Origin: Acidobacteriaceae bacterium | GTDB lineage: Bacteria; Acidobacteriota; Terriglobia; Terriglobales; Acidobacteriaceae | DNA: 64,000 nucleotides | Reading direction: 5' to 3' | Assembly: GCA_025462885.1 (NCBI GenBank) | Contig: JAOAPN010000016.1 | Location: 248,001-312,000, forward strand | Shown: one piece after another, positions 17,729 to 25,826 of the stretch | Position numbering within the stretch: the stretch's first letter is position 1 | How the letters are laid out: the number at the start of each line of letters is the position of its first letter | Notes under the pieces: model-generated | What the model was told of the DNA's origin: nothing | Seen by the model: only the letters and a program-made list of their open reading frames with translations | Databases searched by the model: none | Translations under genes and position numbers: made by a program

Positions 17729-18015
17729 CAGGACGCTTTGCGGCTTACAGTCCGTTCCTTAGGCGCCGACGCTCGCCGTTCGTTCCTGTACTCATGGATC
17801 AGGCGGTCCACATCTTCCTCTGTTGTAATTCCCATCTCACGAGCGCGCTGCTGACCATAAGCCTGCACTTCGGCCAATTCCTGCGCCCAGTCGTAGCGCC
17901 GTAAGGCCTCCCGCACCAATTCGCTCATGGTGCGGTTCTCCTTCCTGGCTCTCTCCTTGGCGAGTTCCAGCATTGGCTCCGGCAACGTAATTGAAAGCAC
18001 TTTGGTAGTCCGCAT
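17728..18015 (-). CDS. Ribbon-helix-helix (CopG/Arc-type) antitoxin
   Basis: 95 residues. The N-terminal TTKVLSITLPEPMLELAKERARKENRTMSELVREALRRY is a ribbon-helix-helix DNA-binding domain (strand, two helices). The charged C-terminal half (about 45-95) would wrap the PIN toxin. The start is preceded by GAGGTGATCG. A 15-bp palindrome 28 bases upstream is the likely autoregulatory operator. First gene of a three-gene unit with the toxin and the CPXCG protein. Confidence 0.9.
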   Translation of the reverse strand: MRTTKVLSITLPEPMLELAKERARKENRTMSELVREALRRYDWAQELAEVQAYGQQRAREMGITTEEDVDRLIHEYRNERRASAPKERTVSRKAS

Positions 18016-18042
18016 CGATCACCTCACAAAAATAATACCAAG

Positions 18043-18057
18043 TATGACTGAGTCATA
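18043..18057 (-). promoter_or_regulatory. Palindromic operator candidate of the toxin-antitoxin operon
   Basis: TATGACT-G-AGTCATA is a perfect 7+1+7 palindrome 28 bases in front of the antitoxin ATG. A TATTAT that could be the -10 box lies between the palindrome and the start codon. Ribbon-helix-helix antitoxins bind such palindromes to repress their own operon. Confidence 0.7.
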
Positions 18058-18063
18058 TCCAAC

Positions 18064-19053
18064 TCAAAGTGGTCGGAGAACTCTCGCGAATACATCGCTA
18101 TCCACATTTCCGCCGCACAAAACCGTCCCCACCCGCCCACTTCCGCGCGTCTCATCCTTCAGCAGAGCAGCCAGGCCAATCGCCCCTGCCCCTTCCGCCA
18201 CATTATGCGTATCGGCGAAGTAGGCGCGCATCGCCGCCTCGACCTCTTCATCCTCGACCATCACCACCCGCTCCAGCCCTTGCCGCCCGATCTCCAGAGC
18301 CGCCGCGTCCGGCTTCCGACATGCCACCCCGTCTGCGATCGCAGTCTCCGTCGTGTGCTCTATGACCTGTCCTGCCGCGAACGACAGGGCAAACGCCGGG
18401 GCCTTGCTTGAGACCACTCCGATCACCTGGGTCTTCATCCCCAGTGCATTCCGCGCTGCAATCATCGCGCATGCGCCCGAGCCCATACCCACTGGAACAT
18501 AGACCCGCTCCAGTTCCGGGCAGCCGCGCAGCATCTCCAGGCAGTACGTCGCCACTCCCGCTACGAGCCGCAGGTCGAAGCTCGGAACCCGATGCCATCC
18601 ATGCTCCCGCGCCAGATTGATCGCGTGATCGCTCGCCGCCTGAAAGTCGTCGCCGACCTCCAGTACCTCCGCGCCCTGGGCCCGCATGGCCCGGTTCTTC
18701 TCCAGGCTATTGCCCTTCGGAACCACGATCACCACCCGCAGCCCCGCCTGCGTTCCTGCAACCGCCATCGACTGCCCATGGTTTCCACGCGTCGCCGAGA
18801 CAATCGTCTGGACCGCCGGCTGCTCCCGTCGCAGCCAATCCATATACACGATGCCACCGCGAATCTTGAACGCTCCCACGGGAGTGTGGTTCTCATGCTT
18901 CACCCAGACCTCGGCCCCGGCACGCTCATTGAGCAGCGGCCAGGTGTACTGCGGAGTGGCAGGCATCCACCGATACACCAACTCCGCTGCAGCTTCGATC
19001 TCACTCAGGCCCGGCAGCAGATCCGCTCCAATTTCCATCGTCGAATTACCCAT
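18064..19053 (-). CDS. PLP-dependent threonine/serine dehydratase-like enzyme
   Basis: 329 residues, fold-type II PLP enzyme. The Schiff-base Lys is K63 in VGAFKIRGG, the Asn/Gly substrate loop is SATRGNHGQSMA, the phosphate-binding glycine loop is PVGMGSGACA, and the C-terminal LCGGNVD follows family form. It probably deaminates Thr or Ser to the 2-keto acid, or acts as a racemase-like relative; there is no C-terminal regulatory (ACT) domain, so it resembles the catabolic type. The ATG at 19053 overlaps the last 8 bases of the molybdopterin oxidoreductase gene and has AGGTGG upstream. A longer frame starts at 19080. Confidence 0.88.
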   Translation of the reverse strand: MGNSTMEIGADLLPGLSEIEAAAELVYRWMPATPQYTWPLLNERAGAEVWVKHENHTPVGAFKIRGGIVYMDWLRREQPAVQTIVSATRGNHGQSMAVAGTQAGLRVVIVVPKGNSLEKNRAMRAQGAEVLEVGDDFQAASDHAINLAREHGWHRVPSFDLRLVAGVATYCLEMLRGCPELERVYVPVGMGSGACAMIAARNALGMKTQVIGVVSSKAPAFALSFAAGQVIEHTTETAIADGVACRKPDAAALEIGRQGLERVVMVEDEEVEAAMRAYFADTHNVAEGAGAIGLAALLKDETRGSGRVGTVLCGGNVDSDVFARVLRPL

Positions 19054-21235
19054 GCTGCACTTCCACCTTTCGTACCTCAACCAAAGTCGAATAGAACGTT
19101 GCCCCGCCGCCGATATCTGTCAGCCGCTCACTGGTCAGCGCATTTACATTGGACCGGTTCCCGGAGAGATCCCGTTCCAGCTTGCTCCAATCCAGCCGGG
19201 CCGCCACTACTCCCCGCCCCACCTGCTGGTTAACCAAGGCGCGCAACTGGATTGCGCCGCGTCCGTTGAAAACCTCGACCGCATCGCCCGACCCGATTCC
19301 GCGCGCCATGGCATCTGCCGCGTCCATCTCCAGGATGCCTTCCGTGCGGGACTCCATCCGCTGGTGGACCGGCACGTTCGCGAAGGTCGTATTCATATAG
19401 TTGTCGGCCTTGCGGGGCAGGAACTCCAGCGGATATTCCTTCGCATTGGCCCGCGACTCGGTCGGAGCCACGAACACCGGCACCGGGACCAGCTCGCCTT
19501 TTCCGCTCGGCGTCCGGAACCACTCCGCCGAGGAGAATGGCAGCGTCTCGCCATGTACATTCGTCGGAAGCTGCAGTGGAATGTGCCCCTCGCGCTCCAG
19601 CCGTTCCCGCGTGATCCCAGCGAACCAGGCAGGCTTCTTCGGATCGGCATCCCGCAACGCCTGCTCGATCAGGTCATCCTCGACGTCGTCGAAGCACTGC
19701 TCGATAAATCCCATCCGCTTGCCAAGCTCGCCGAAGAGCCGCACATTGCTCCACGCCTCACCCAGCGGAGCGATCGCGGGCATATTGATCTGCACGAAGG
19801 AGTGCCCGTACGCCCCCTGCACATCCTTCAACTCCAGGAACGACGGAGCCGGCAGCAACACATCCGCATAGTCCGCCGTATCGGTGAAGAACTGCTCATG
19901 CACCACCGTGAACAGGTCCTCGCGGCGCATGCCCTTCAGCACATCGTTCTGGTTCGGAGCTACCGCTGCGGGATTCGAGTTGTAGACGAACAAAGCCTTT
20001 ACCGAAGGCACGTCCGCATCGTCGCGCCCCAGCGAAGTCAGCGCCGACCCCAGCTCATTCATATTCACCACACGAGCCGCGCGTCCCAACGGACTCGCCA
20101 GCATCAGCTCCGGCATCTGCAGCGCCTTCTCATCGAACGGAAACGATCCGCTCATCGAAAGCTGCAGCCCGCCGCCCTTATGCTTCCATGCGCCTACGAG
20201 CAGGGGCAGCATCGCTACCGCGCGTGCCGCCGTACCGCCATTCTCGCTCCGCTGCACTCCATAGTTCAGCCGGATCACCGCAGGCCGTCGGGTGTTCTTG
20301 AATGCGTTGGCGTAGTCCAGGGCTAGCTTCGAGATCGTGTGCGCTGGAATTCCCGTCACCTCAGCCACATGCTCAGGCGCATGCTCGGCCCGTAAAGCGT
20401 ACTCCCGCAGTTCCGCAAATCCGTGCGTGCACTCCGCCACGTACTCTTTATCTTCCAGACCCATGCTCAGAATGACGTGCATCATCCCCAGCGCGAGCGC
20501 TGTGTCTGTTCCCGGCTGAATTGCCAGATGCTCATCCGCCAGCGCCGCCGTTCGAGTGCGGTAGGGATCGATCACGATCAGCCGCGCACCCTGTCGCCGC
20601 GCCTCCTCTATGAACGGCCACAGATGGATGTTGTTGCCGTGGACATTCGCTCCCCAGGCGACGATCAAGCCAGCATGGGCAAAGTCCTCCGGGCGCGTTC
20701 CCAGCTTGATCCCGTAGACCCGCTTCAGCGCCTCGCCACCGGCCGACGCGCAGATCGTCCGATCCAACTGCGAAGCTCCCAGCCGATGAAAGAACCGCCG
20801 GTCCATCGATCCGTAGCCTAGCTGCCCGATCGTGCCCGCATAGCTGTACGGCAGCACGCTCTCCGGCCCGAACTCTGCGGTAATCCCGGTCAGCTTCCCG
20901 GCGACCGTATCCAGAGCCTCATCCCACGAGATTCGCTCGAAGGCCTCCGCCTCGCGGCCCTTTGGAAGCGGTCCCTTTGCCACACCCGCCTTCCGTCGCA
21001 TGGGATACAGCAGCCGATCCGGCGAGTACACCCGGTCCAGGTACTTCGCTACCTTGCCGCAGAGAAAGCCCCGCGTCACGGGATGCGAAGGATCGCCTTG
21101 CACCTTTACCGCACGGTCGGGAGCGCCACCCACTCCGACCTCAACCGTAACCAGCACCCCGCACGAATCCGGGCAATCGTGGGTGCAGACCGCATGAACC
21201 GTCTTCAACGCAGGAACAGCAGAATGGGTCGCCAT
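19046..21235 (-). CDS. Molybdopterin-dependent oxidoreductase (bis-MGD, COG0243)
   Basis: 729 residues. The N-terminal [4Fe-4S] site uses C17, C21, C25 and C59 (CTHDCPDSC ... GFLCGK). The molybdopterin domains follow, with WGANVHGNN, YNSNPAAVAPNQ and a C-terminal dinucleotide-binding region (about 600-725). The region expected to hold the Mo ligand reads TICASAGG, suggesting Ser or an unusual ligand rather than selenocysteine. No Tat or Sec signal is seen, so it should be cytoplasmic. Related proteins are annotated formate-dehydrogenase-like or dimethyl-sulfoxide-reductase-like without proven substrate. No electron-transfer subunit gene is adjacent; its stop overlaps the start of the PLP-enzyme gene. 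Confidence 0.88.
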   Translation of the reverse strand: MATHSAVPALKTVHAVCTHDCPDSCGVLVTVEVGVGGAPDRAVKVQGDPSHPVTRGFLCGKVAKYLDRVYSPDRLLYPMRRKAGVAKGPLPKGREAEAFERISWDEALDTVAGKLTGITAEFGPESVLPYSYAGTIGQLGYGSMDRRFFHRLGASQLDRTICASAGGEALKRVYGIKLGTRPEDFAHAGLIVAWGANVHGNNIHLWPFIEEARRQGARLIVIDPYRTRTAALADEHLAIQPGTDTALALGMMHVILSMGLEDKEYVAECTHGFAELREYALRAEHAPEHVAEVTGIPAHTISKLALDYANAFKNTRRPAVIRLNYGVQRSENGGTAARAVAMLPLLVGAWKHKGGGLQLSMSGSFPFDEKALQMPELMLASPLGRAARVVNMNELGSALTSLGRDDADVPSVKALFVYNSNPAAVAPNQNDVLKGMRREDLFTVVHEQFFTDTADYADVLLPAPSFLELKDVQGAYGHSFVQINMPAIAPLGEAWSNVRLFGELGKRMGFIEQCFDDVEDDLIEQALRDADPKKPAWFAGITRERLEREGHIPLQLPTNVHGETLPFSSAEWFRTPSGKGELVPVPVFVAPTESRANAKEYPLEFLPRKADNYMNTTFANVPVHQRMESRTEGILEMDAADAMARGIGSGDAVEVFNGRGAIQLRALVNQQVGRGVVAARLDWSKLERDLSGNRSNVNALTSERLTDIGGGATFYSTLVEVRKVEVQHG

Positions 21236-21270
21236 TCAAGCAATTCTAGCCCTCTTGCCTCAAAAACGAC

Positions 21271-21441
21271 TTAACGCGCCAGCCCATGAACCGCCGCCAA
21301 CGCTAGGGCCACGACTCCTGCCACCGTCCCAAACAAAGCCGCAGCGATAAACGCTATTGCAAACCGCCGCTGCTCCGGGCGCGGAGGAGTAATCCCTACC
21401 GTCAGAATGAATCCGTCCACAATGCCTTCGATTATGTTCAT
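21271..21441 (-). CDS. Small single-span membrane protein, 56 residues
   Basis: Short frame MNIIEGIVDGFILTVGIT followed by PPRPEQRR and one strong hydrophobic helix (FAIAFIAAALFGTVAGVV and onward), ending AVHGLAR. The ATG at 21441 has AAGAGGAAACGG upstream, a good ribosome binding site. The Pro/Arg stretch before the helix suggests a cytoplasmic N-terminus. It lies upstream of the molybdopterin oxidoreductase on the same strand (35 bases between them) and may be co-transcribed. No known family is recognised. Confidence 0.6.
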   Translation of the reverse strand: MNIIEGIVDGFILTVGITPPRPEQRRFAIAFIAAALFGTVAGVVALALAAVHGLAR

Positions 21442-21558
21442 GACCGTTTCCTCTTCTTAAGAGATACGCGTCTGCGGATCGGTGCTGTTGTCCAATCCTG
21501 CTGTCTTCTGTCGATTCCTGCTGCGAATCCATATCATCCAATCAGAAGGTTCCGCTGC

Positions 21559-22488
21559 ATGTCCCGAAGATCGACCCAACCCGGCGTACCACCTCCCAGC
21601 GCCCTGGGCGAGCGGGTCTCCGTCATGGTCGGCGACCGCTCTGTGCCTTTGCTGCCCGGAACCCCCATCACGCCGGGAAATCGCTCCCCGTGGACTGGGA
21701 TTTTGCTGGAGAAGCATCGCATCGGCGCGGTTGAGATTCCCGAGCATGAGCACCATACTTTTACCCTGCATCTCCAAACCAGTGGCCCGGTCGCGATGGA
21801 CTGGAACTCCCACGGAAAATCCGGTCACCTCAATACCGGTGCCGGCAGCCTCATCTTCCTCACTCCCGGGACGCGCGACAGCATCCTGTGGCATGGGCCT
21901 TCGCAGCGCATCATCGCCTCGGTCGATCCGACCCTGCTTGCACGCGCCGCGACCCAGCTCGAACTACCCCATCTCCCCGACTTCGACAACCGCTGGTCCT
22001 TTGAGGATCAGCAACTCGCCCTGCTGCTGACCGAGATGGAACGCGAGATCGCCGCAGGCTCCAGCACCGGCCCGCTCTACGGAGACCTGCTCGGCCTCTC
22101 CCTCTCTGTCGCTCTCATCCGCAAATACGGCCACACTACCGCCCACCTGCCGCCGCAAAAGGGAGGCCTCAGCCGCCCGACCCTGAACCGCGTGCTCGAC
22201 TCGATCGCCGCGAATCTGACTGCGAAGGTAAGGCTGGACGACCTCGCCACGATCGCCGGCCTCAGCCCCTTTCACTTCGCCCGCGCCTTCCGTGAGAGCA
22301 CCGGCACCACCCCGCACCAGTACCTTCTCCAACGCCGCATCGATACAGCCAAGGCTCTGCTGCGCGGCCCCGCGCGGAGCCTCGATGCAATCGCCACGGC
22401 CACCGGCTTCGCCGACGCTGCCCATCTCTCCAAGGCCTTTCGGCGGCTTACTGGCACCTCCCCCATCGTCTGGAAGCGCAATCGCTAG
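21559..22488 (+). CDS. AraC-family transcriptional regulator
   Basis: 309 residues. The N-terminal half is a cupin-like sensor (VEIPEHEHHTFTLHLQ and GAGSLIFLTPGTRDSILWHG). The C-terminal 100 residues contain the two helix-turn-helix units of AraC proteins (LDDLATIAGLSPFHFARAF and LDAIATATGFADAAHLSKAF), ending in TGTSPIVWKR. It is transcribed divergently from the small membrane protein and the molybdopterin oxidoreductase and could regulate them, but no operator is obvious. The effector is unknown. Confidence 0.93.
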   Translation: MSRRSTQPGVPPPSALGERVSVMVGDRSVPLLPGTPITPGNRSPWTGILLEKHRIGAVEIPEHEHHTFTLHLQTSGPVAMDWNSHGKSGHLNTGAGSLIFLTPGTRDSILWHGPSQRIIASVDPTLLARAATQLELPHLPDFDNRWSFEDQQLALLLTEMEREIAAGSSTGPLYGDLLGLSLSVALIRKYGHTTAHLPPQKGGLSRPTLNRVLDSIAANLTAKVRLDDLATIAGLSPFHFARAFRESTGTTPHQYLLQRRIDTAKALLRGPARSLDAIATATGFADAAHLSKAFRRLTGTSPIVWKRNR

Positions 22489-22575
22489 TGTTCTGGGTGG
22501 CCCGGATCAGCCCGCATTGCGGGCCACCTAGCCAACGCGACGTTATATCCTGCTCACACTCACCTCATACACCCT

Positions 22576-23187
22576 ATGTCGAATCTCATCAGTTCCCCAG
22601 CCCGGCTCGAAGCCTTCTCCGACGGAGTGATCGCTGTCATCATCACCATCATGGTGCTCGAACTTAAAGTCCCTCACGAGAACGGCCTCGCCGGACTCCG
22701 GGCCGTCCTGCCTGTCCTCGGCATCTATGCCCTGTCCTTTGCGTTTACGGGGGTGTATTGGATCAATCATCACTATCTCGTCCACCGCACGGAGGAGGTC
22801 GACCTGCCCATCCTCTTCGCCAACCTCACCTTCCTCTTCACACTCTCGCTTCTCCCTTTCTTTACCTCCTATCTGCTCGAGAAGAAGATCGACACCTTCT
22901 CTGTCCTCCTTTACATCGTCTCCATGATGGCCAACGGCCTTTCTTTCCTCCTGCTTCGCCTTGCCATTGGCAGACGCCTCCGCAGCCGCGGCGCACTGGA
23001 GCAGGATGACAAAGCCGCCGAGTACAAACACCTTGCCTCGCTCGCGCTCTACGGCATCTCTATCTTCCTCGCCTTCCCCCACCCGTACTACGCCCTCGGC
23101 ATCGTCGCCCTGGTGATGTTCCTCTGGATCTACCCCACCGCACCTACTTCCCTTCACCCTTCCAGACATCCGCATCTCCACCCCTGA
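22576..23187 (+). CDS. TMEM175/DUF1211-family membrane protein (potassium-channel-like)
   Basis: 203 residues with about six predicted membrane helices. The first helix carries the family signature RLEAFSDGVIAVIITIMVLE, in which the FSD residues organise the pore of TMEM175 channels; bacterial members form tetrameric, weakly K+-selective channels. WINHHYLVHR is another family landmark. The His/Pro-rich tail after the last helix is cytoplasmic low complexity. Confidence 0.9.
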   Translation: MSNLISSPARLEAFSDGVIAVIITIMVLELKVPHENGLAGLRAVLPVLGIYALSFAFTGVYWINHHYLVHRTEEVDLPILFANLTFLFTLSLLPFFTSYLLEKKIDTFSVLLYIVSMMANGLSFLLLRLAIGRRLRSRGALEQDDKAAEYKHLASLALYGISIFLAFPHPYYALGIVALVMFLWIYPTAPTSLHPSRHPHLHP

Positions 23188-23285
23188 CGCGTGGCTCACC
23201 ACCGTGAACTCATTTCACCGCATAACGACTTTGCTACAGTGACCTAACATCATCCGTAGCAATACTGCCCAGAGGGTCTGTTCCG

Positions 23286-23762
23286 ATGCAAAGCAAATCC
23301 CGAGTTCTACCGCTTCTCCTCGCCCTCCTCCTCTGCGCGAACCCCTTCGCCCGCGCCCAAGCTGCTGCGCCCGAACCGCTACACACCGCCAGCAAAGAGG
23401 AACTCCAGATCGTCAAGGTTCTGCTCGCGCAGGAGGCCGCCTGGAACCGGGGCGACATCGAAACCTTTGCCCAGGGCTACAAGGACTCGCCCGATACTAT
23501 CTTCCTCACCCGCCAGCTCTCCCGCGGACACGACGGTCTCGTCGAGCAGTACCACCACGACTACCCGACCAAAGCCGCCATGGGAACCCTTACCTTCTCC
23601 CAGCTTGAAGTCCACCCGCTTGGAGAGAATTACGCCGCCTGCATCGGGAAGTACGAACTCGAACGCAGCAAAAAAGAGGGCGGCCACGCGGAAGGCCTCT
23701 TCTCTCTCATCTTCGAAAAGACCGACAAGGGCTGGAAGATCATCATCGACCACACTACCTAA
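23286..23762 (+). CDS. Secreted SnoaL/DUF4440-like (NTF2-fold) protein
   Basis: 158 residues with a clear signal peptide (1-25, ending ARAQA). The mature part is a cone-shaped NTF2-like fold: EELQIVKVLLAQEAAWNRGDIETFAQGY is the hallmark first helix, and the end GWKIIIDHTT is typical of DUF4440/SnoaL proteins. Such proteins bind small hydrophobic molecules or act as enzymes, but no catalytic set can be assigned. The ribosome binding site GAGGG lies 9 bases upstream. It is followed by the metallo-hydrolase gene after 47 bases, probably co-transcribed. Confidence 0.85.
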   Translation: MQSKSRVLPLLLALLLCANPFARAQAAAPEPLHTASKEELQIVKVLLAQEAAWNRGDIETFAQGYKDSPDTIFLTRQLSRGHDGLVEQYHHDYPTKAAMGTLTFSQLEVHPLGENYAACIGKYELERSKKEGGHAEGLFSLIFEKTDKGWKIIIDHTT

Positions 23763-23809
23763 CCATCCCGCAACACCCCTTAACGCTCAGCACCGAAAGG
23801 TTTCACTCC

Positions 23810-24760
23810 ATGACACCGCTCTCCCGCCGCCAGTTTCTGGCCACATCCTCTGCCACTGCAGCCGCCGCTTACTTCGTTCCGCGAACCCTCTTTGGGCAAG
23901 CCGCTCCGCCCACTGACCGTGCTGCCGCCATGCGGGCCGCCGGGGTCAATGCCAAGATCACCACCCAGCACCTGCGCGACAACGTTCATGTCCTGATGGG
24001 CTCGGGGGGCAATATCGCCGTCCTTCCCGGGCCCGAGGGCAAGCTGCTGGTCGACTCGGGCTTCGCCACCTCCCGGCCCCAGATCACGGAAGCCCTCGAC
24101 GGCATCTCCGCCGATCCCATCCAACACCTCATCGACACCCACTGGCACTTCGACCACACCGACGGCAACGAGTGGATGCACTCCGCCGGAGCCACCATCG
24201 TCGCTCACGAGCGTACCCTCGAACGCCTCTCCACTCCGCAGGAAATTACCGCCTTCGGCATGCACTTCCCTCCCGCGCCAATGGGTGCCCGCCCCACCAA
24301 GACCTTCTCCACCACCCACACCATCCAGACCAATAAAGCCACCCTGCTCCTCACCCACTACGACCCGGCCCACACCGACACTGACATCTCCATCCTCTTC
24401 ACCGACGCCGATATTCTCCACTGCGGCGATACCTTCGCCAACGGAGCCTACCCTTTCATCGATTATTCCTCGGGGGGCCACATCAACGGCATGATCCGCG
24501 CCGCGGAGCGCAACCTGGCCACCGGCACCTCCAGCACGATCCTGATCCCCGGCCACGGGCCGATCGGCAATAAGACGCAGCTTAGCGAGTCCCACGACAT
24601 GCTCGTCACCGTCCGGGACGCTGTCGCCAACTTGAAGAAGCAGGGTCGCACCCTGGACGAAACGGTAGCCGCTAAACCTACAGCAGCATTCGATGAGAAA
24701 TACGGCAAGGCCACGGTTAACGGAGAACTCTTCACCCGCCTCGTCTACCAGGGCGTCTAA
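23810..24760 (+). CDS. Tat-exported metallo-beta-lactamase-fold hydrolase
   Basis: 316 residues. The N-terminal SRRQFLATSSATAAAAYF is a twin-arginine export signal. The MBL metal motif HWHFDHTDG gives H111, H113, D115 and H116; a later His in LIPGHGP completes the site. The substrate is unknown; exported members with this layout include lactonases and cyclase-like enzymes. AAAGG lies 9 bases before the ATG. It ends at a bidirectional terminator. Confidence 0.9.
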   Translation: MTPLSRRQFLATSSATAAAAYFVPRTLFGQAAPPTDRAAAMRAAGVNAKITTQHLRDNVHVLMGSGGNIAVLPGPEGKLLVDSGFATSRPQITEALDGISADPIQHLIDTHWHFDHTDGNEWMHSAGATIVAHERTLERLSTPQEITAFGMHFPPAPMGARPTKTFSTTHTIQTNKATLLLTHYDPAHTDTDISILFTDADILHCGDTFANGAYPFIDYSSGGHINGMIRAAERNLATGTSSTILIPGHGPIGNKTQLSESHDMLVTVRDAVANLKKQGRTLDETVAAKPTAAFDEKYGKATVNGELFTRLVYQGV

Positions 24761-24773
24761 CCAACCCGAAATG

Positions 24774-24806
24774 AAAAGGGGCCGAGCCTAAGCTCGACCC
24801 CTCTTT
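24774..24806. terminator. Bidirectional terminator between metallo-hydrolase and frr
   Basis: GGGG(C)CGAGC pairs with GCTCG(A)CCCC around a CTAA loop. The minus-strand copy is followed by TTTTCATTTC, the plus-strand copy by TCTTTC, so it can serve both convergent genes. Confidence 0.85.
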
Positions 24807-24827
24807 CACTCCAAAGAAAGCAATCGC

Positions 24828-24866
24828 CGTGCGCGTAGCACCGCAGGACCGTCGCCCGCGCAGGGC
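24828..24866 (+). repeat. GCGYA-loop short palindromic repeats, copies 3a and 3b
   Basis: CGTGCGCGTAGCACC (24828-24842) and CGCCCGCGCAGGGC (24853-24866) match the pair near 13832-13862 with one difference, in reverse order. The second is nested in a larger stem (GACCGTC / GACGGTC) that overlaps the frr stop codon. Confidence 0.55.
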
Positions 24867-25451
24867 TCAGACGGTCAGGATTTCCTTTTCCTTCGACTTG
24901 AACAGATCCTCGATCCGCTTGATCTCACCATCCGTCAACTGCTGAACCTCGTCATTCGCCCGCTTCTCATCGTCGGCTGAGATCAGCTTGTCCTTGGCTG
25001 CTTTCTTGATCTGCTCATTGCCTTCGCGGCGAATGTTGCGGATAGCGGTCTTGTGATCTTCCAGGGTCTTCTGAAGCTGTTTGACCACATCCTTGCGGCG
25101 CTCCTCGGTCATGGGAGGTACAGGCACCCGAATTATCTTGCCGTCGGTCATCGGATTCAGTCCGACGCTTGAAGTACGAATTGCCTTCTCGATCGCCGAG
25201 ACCATCCCCATGTCGTAGGGCTGTACCAGGATCATCGTCGCCTCGGGCGTGCTGACCTGTCCCATCTGCGCGACCGGCGTATCGGTCCCGTAGTAATCCA
25301 CCTTGATCTGGTCGAGCATGTGAACATTTGCCCGCCCGGTCCGTGCCGACAACAGATGCCCACGGAAGTCTTCCACGGTGCTGTCCATCTTGCTCTTCAG
25401 TTGCTGGTGGGTCGCCTTCAACGCCTCAATACTTGCCATCGCAGATGCCAT
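24867..25451 (-). CDS. frr: Ribosome recycling factor
   Basis: 194 residues (family about 185; nine extra at the N-terminus). Splits post-termination ribosomes together with EF-G. The helical-bundle signature is complete: RTGRANVHMLDQIKVDYYG, PQxP-like MTEERRKDVVKQLQK, IRNIRREGNEQIKKA. GGGAG six bases upstream supports the ATG at 25451. It forms its own unit here; pyrH, the usual neighbour, is not in the window. Confidence 0.97.
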   Translation of the reverse strand: MASAMASIEALKATHQQLKSKMDSTVEDFRGHLLSARTGRANVHMLDQIKVDYYGTDTPVAQMGQVSTPEATMILVQPYDMGMVSAIEKAIRTSSVGLNPMTDGKIIRVPVPPMTEERRKDVVKQLQKTLEDHKTAIRNIRREGNEQIKKAAKDKLISADDEKRANDEVQQLTDGEIKRIEDLFKSKEKEILTV

Positions 25452-25565
25452 ACATTCTCCCGGTAAACAACGTTTTCTATCTTATTCGATTGGACGCCCC
25501 CACGCCCCATCCGGCACACCGGGCGCGCCGATCCCCAAGCAAGCCCCGTACCCCAAAACCGACGC

Positions 25566-25820
25566 CTAACCTACCGGCCCCAGTCCCAATCCGCGGCCTT
25601 CCTTCTTCTTTTTCTTCGCCGGATACACCTTCTCCACCGCCGGGGGGGCGAGCACTGCATTCACCTTCTCCGCCATTCCGCCCCAGTACTTCAGATCGGC
25701 CGGGCGAGCCGAAGGGACGGCCTGCCGCATGGCGCAGTACCAGAGCGCCCATTCGAGCTCTTTGACGCTCTTATTCTTGATCGCCGCTTCGATCCGTAAA
25801 ACTTCGGAAAACTGTGCCAT
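25566..25820 (-). CDS. Conserved hypothetical protein, 84 residues, Lys-rich tail
   Basis: Small cytoplasmic protein, mainly helical (about 1-60, LEWALWYCAMRQAV), ending in a basic stretch KKKKKEGRG. GAGGG lies just before the ATG. It starts 6 bases after the aminotransferase stop, so the two are almost surely co-transcribed. I do not recognise a family. Confidence 0.65.
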   Translation of the reverse strand: MAQFSEVLRIEAAIKNKSVKELEWALWYCAMRQAVPSARPADLKYWGGMAEKVNAVLAPPAVEKVYPAKKKKKEGRGLGLGPVG

Positions 25821-25826
25821 AACCCT

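Noticed and set aside
18686..20326. 546-codon plus-strand frame opposite the molybdopterin oxidoreductase
   Set aside because: Arg/His/Pro-rich translation without domains; the minus-strand frame has clear Fe-S and molybdopterin motifs.
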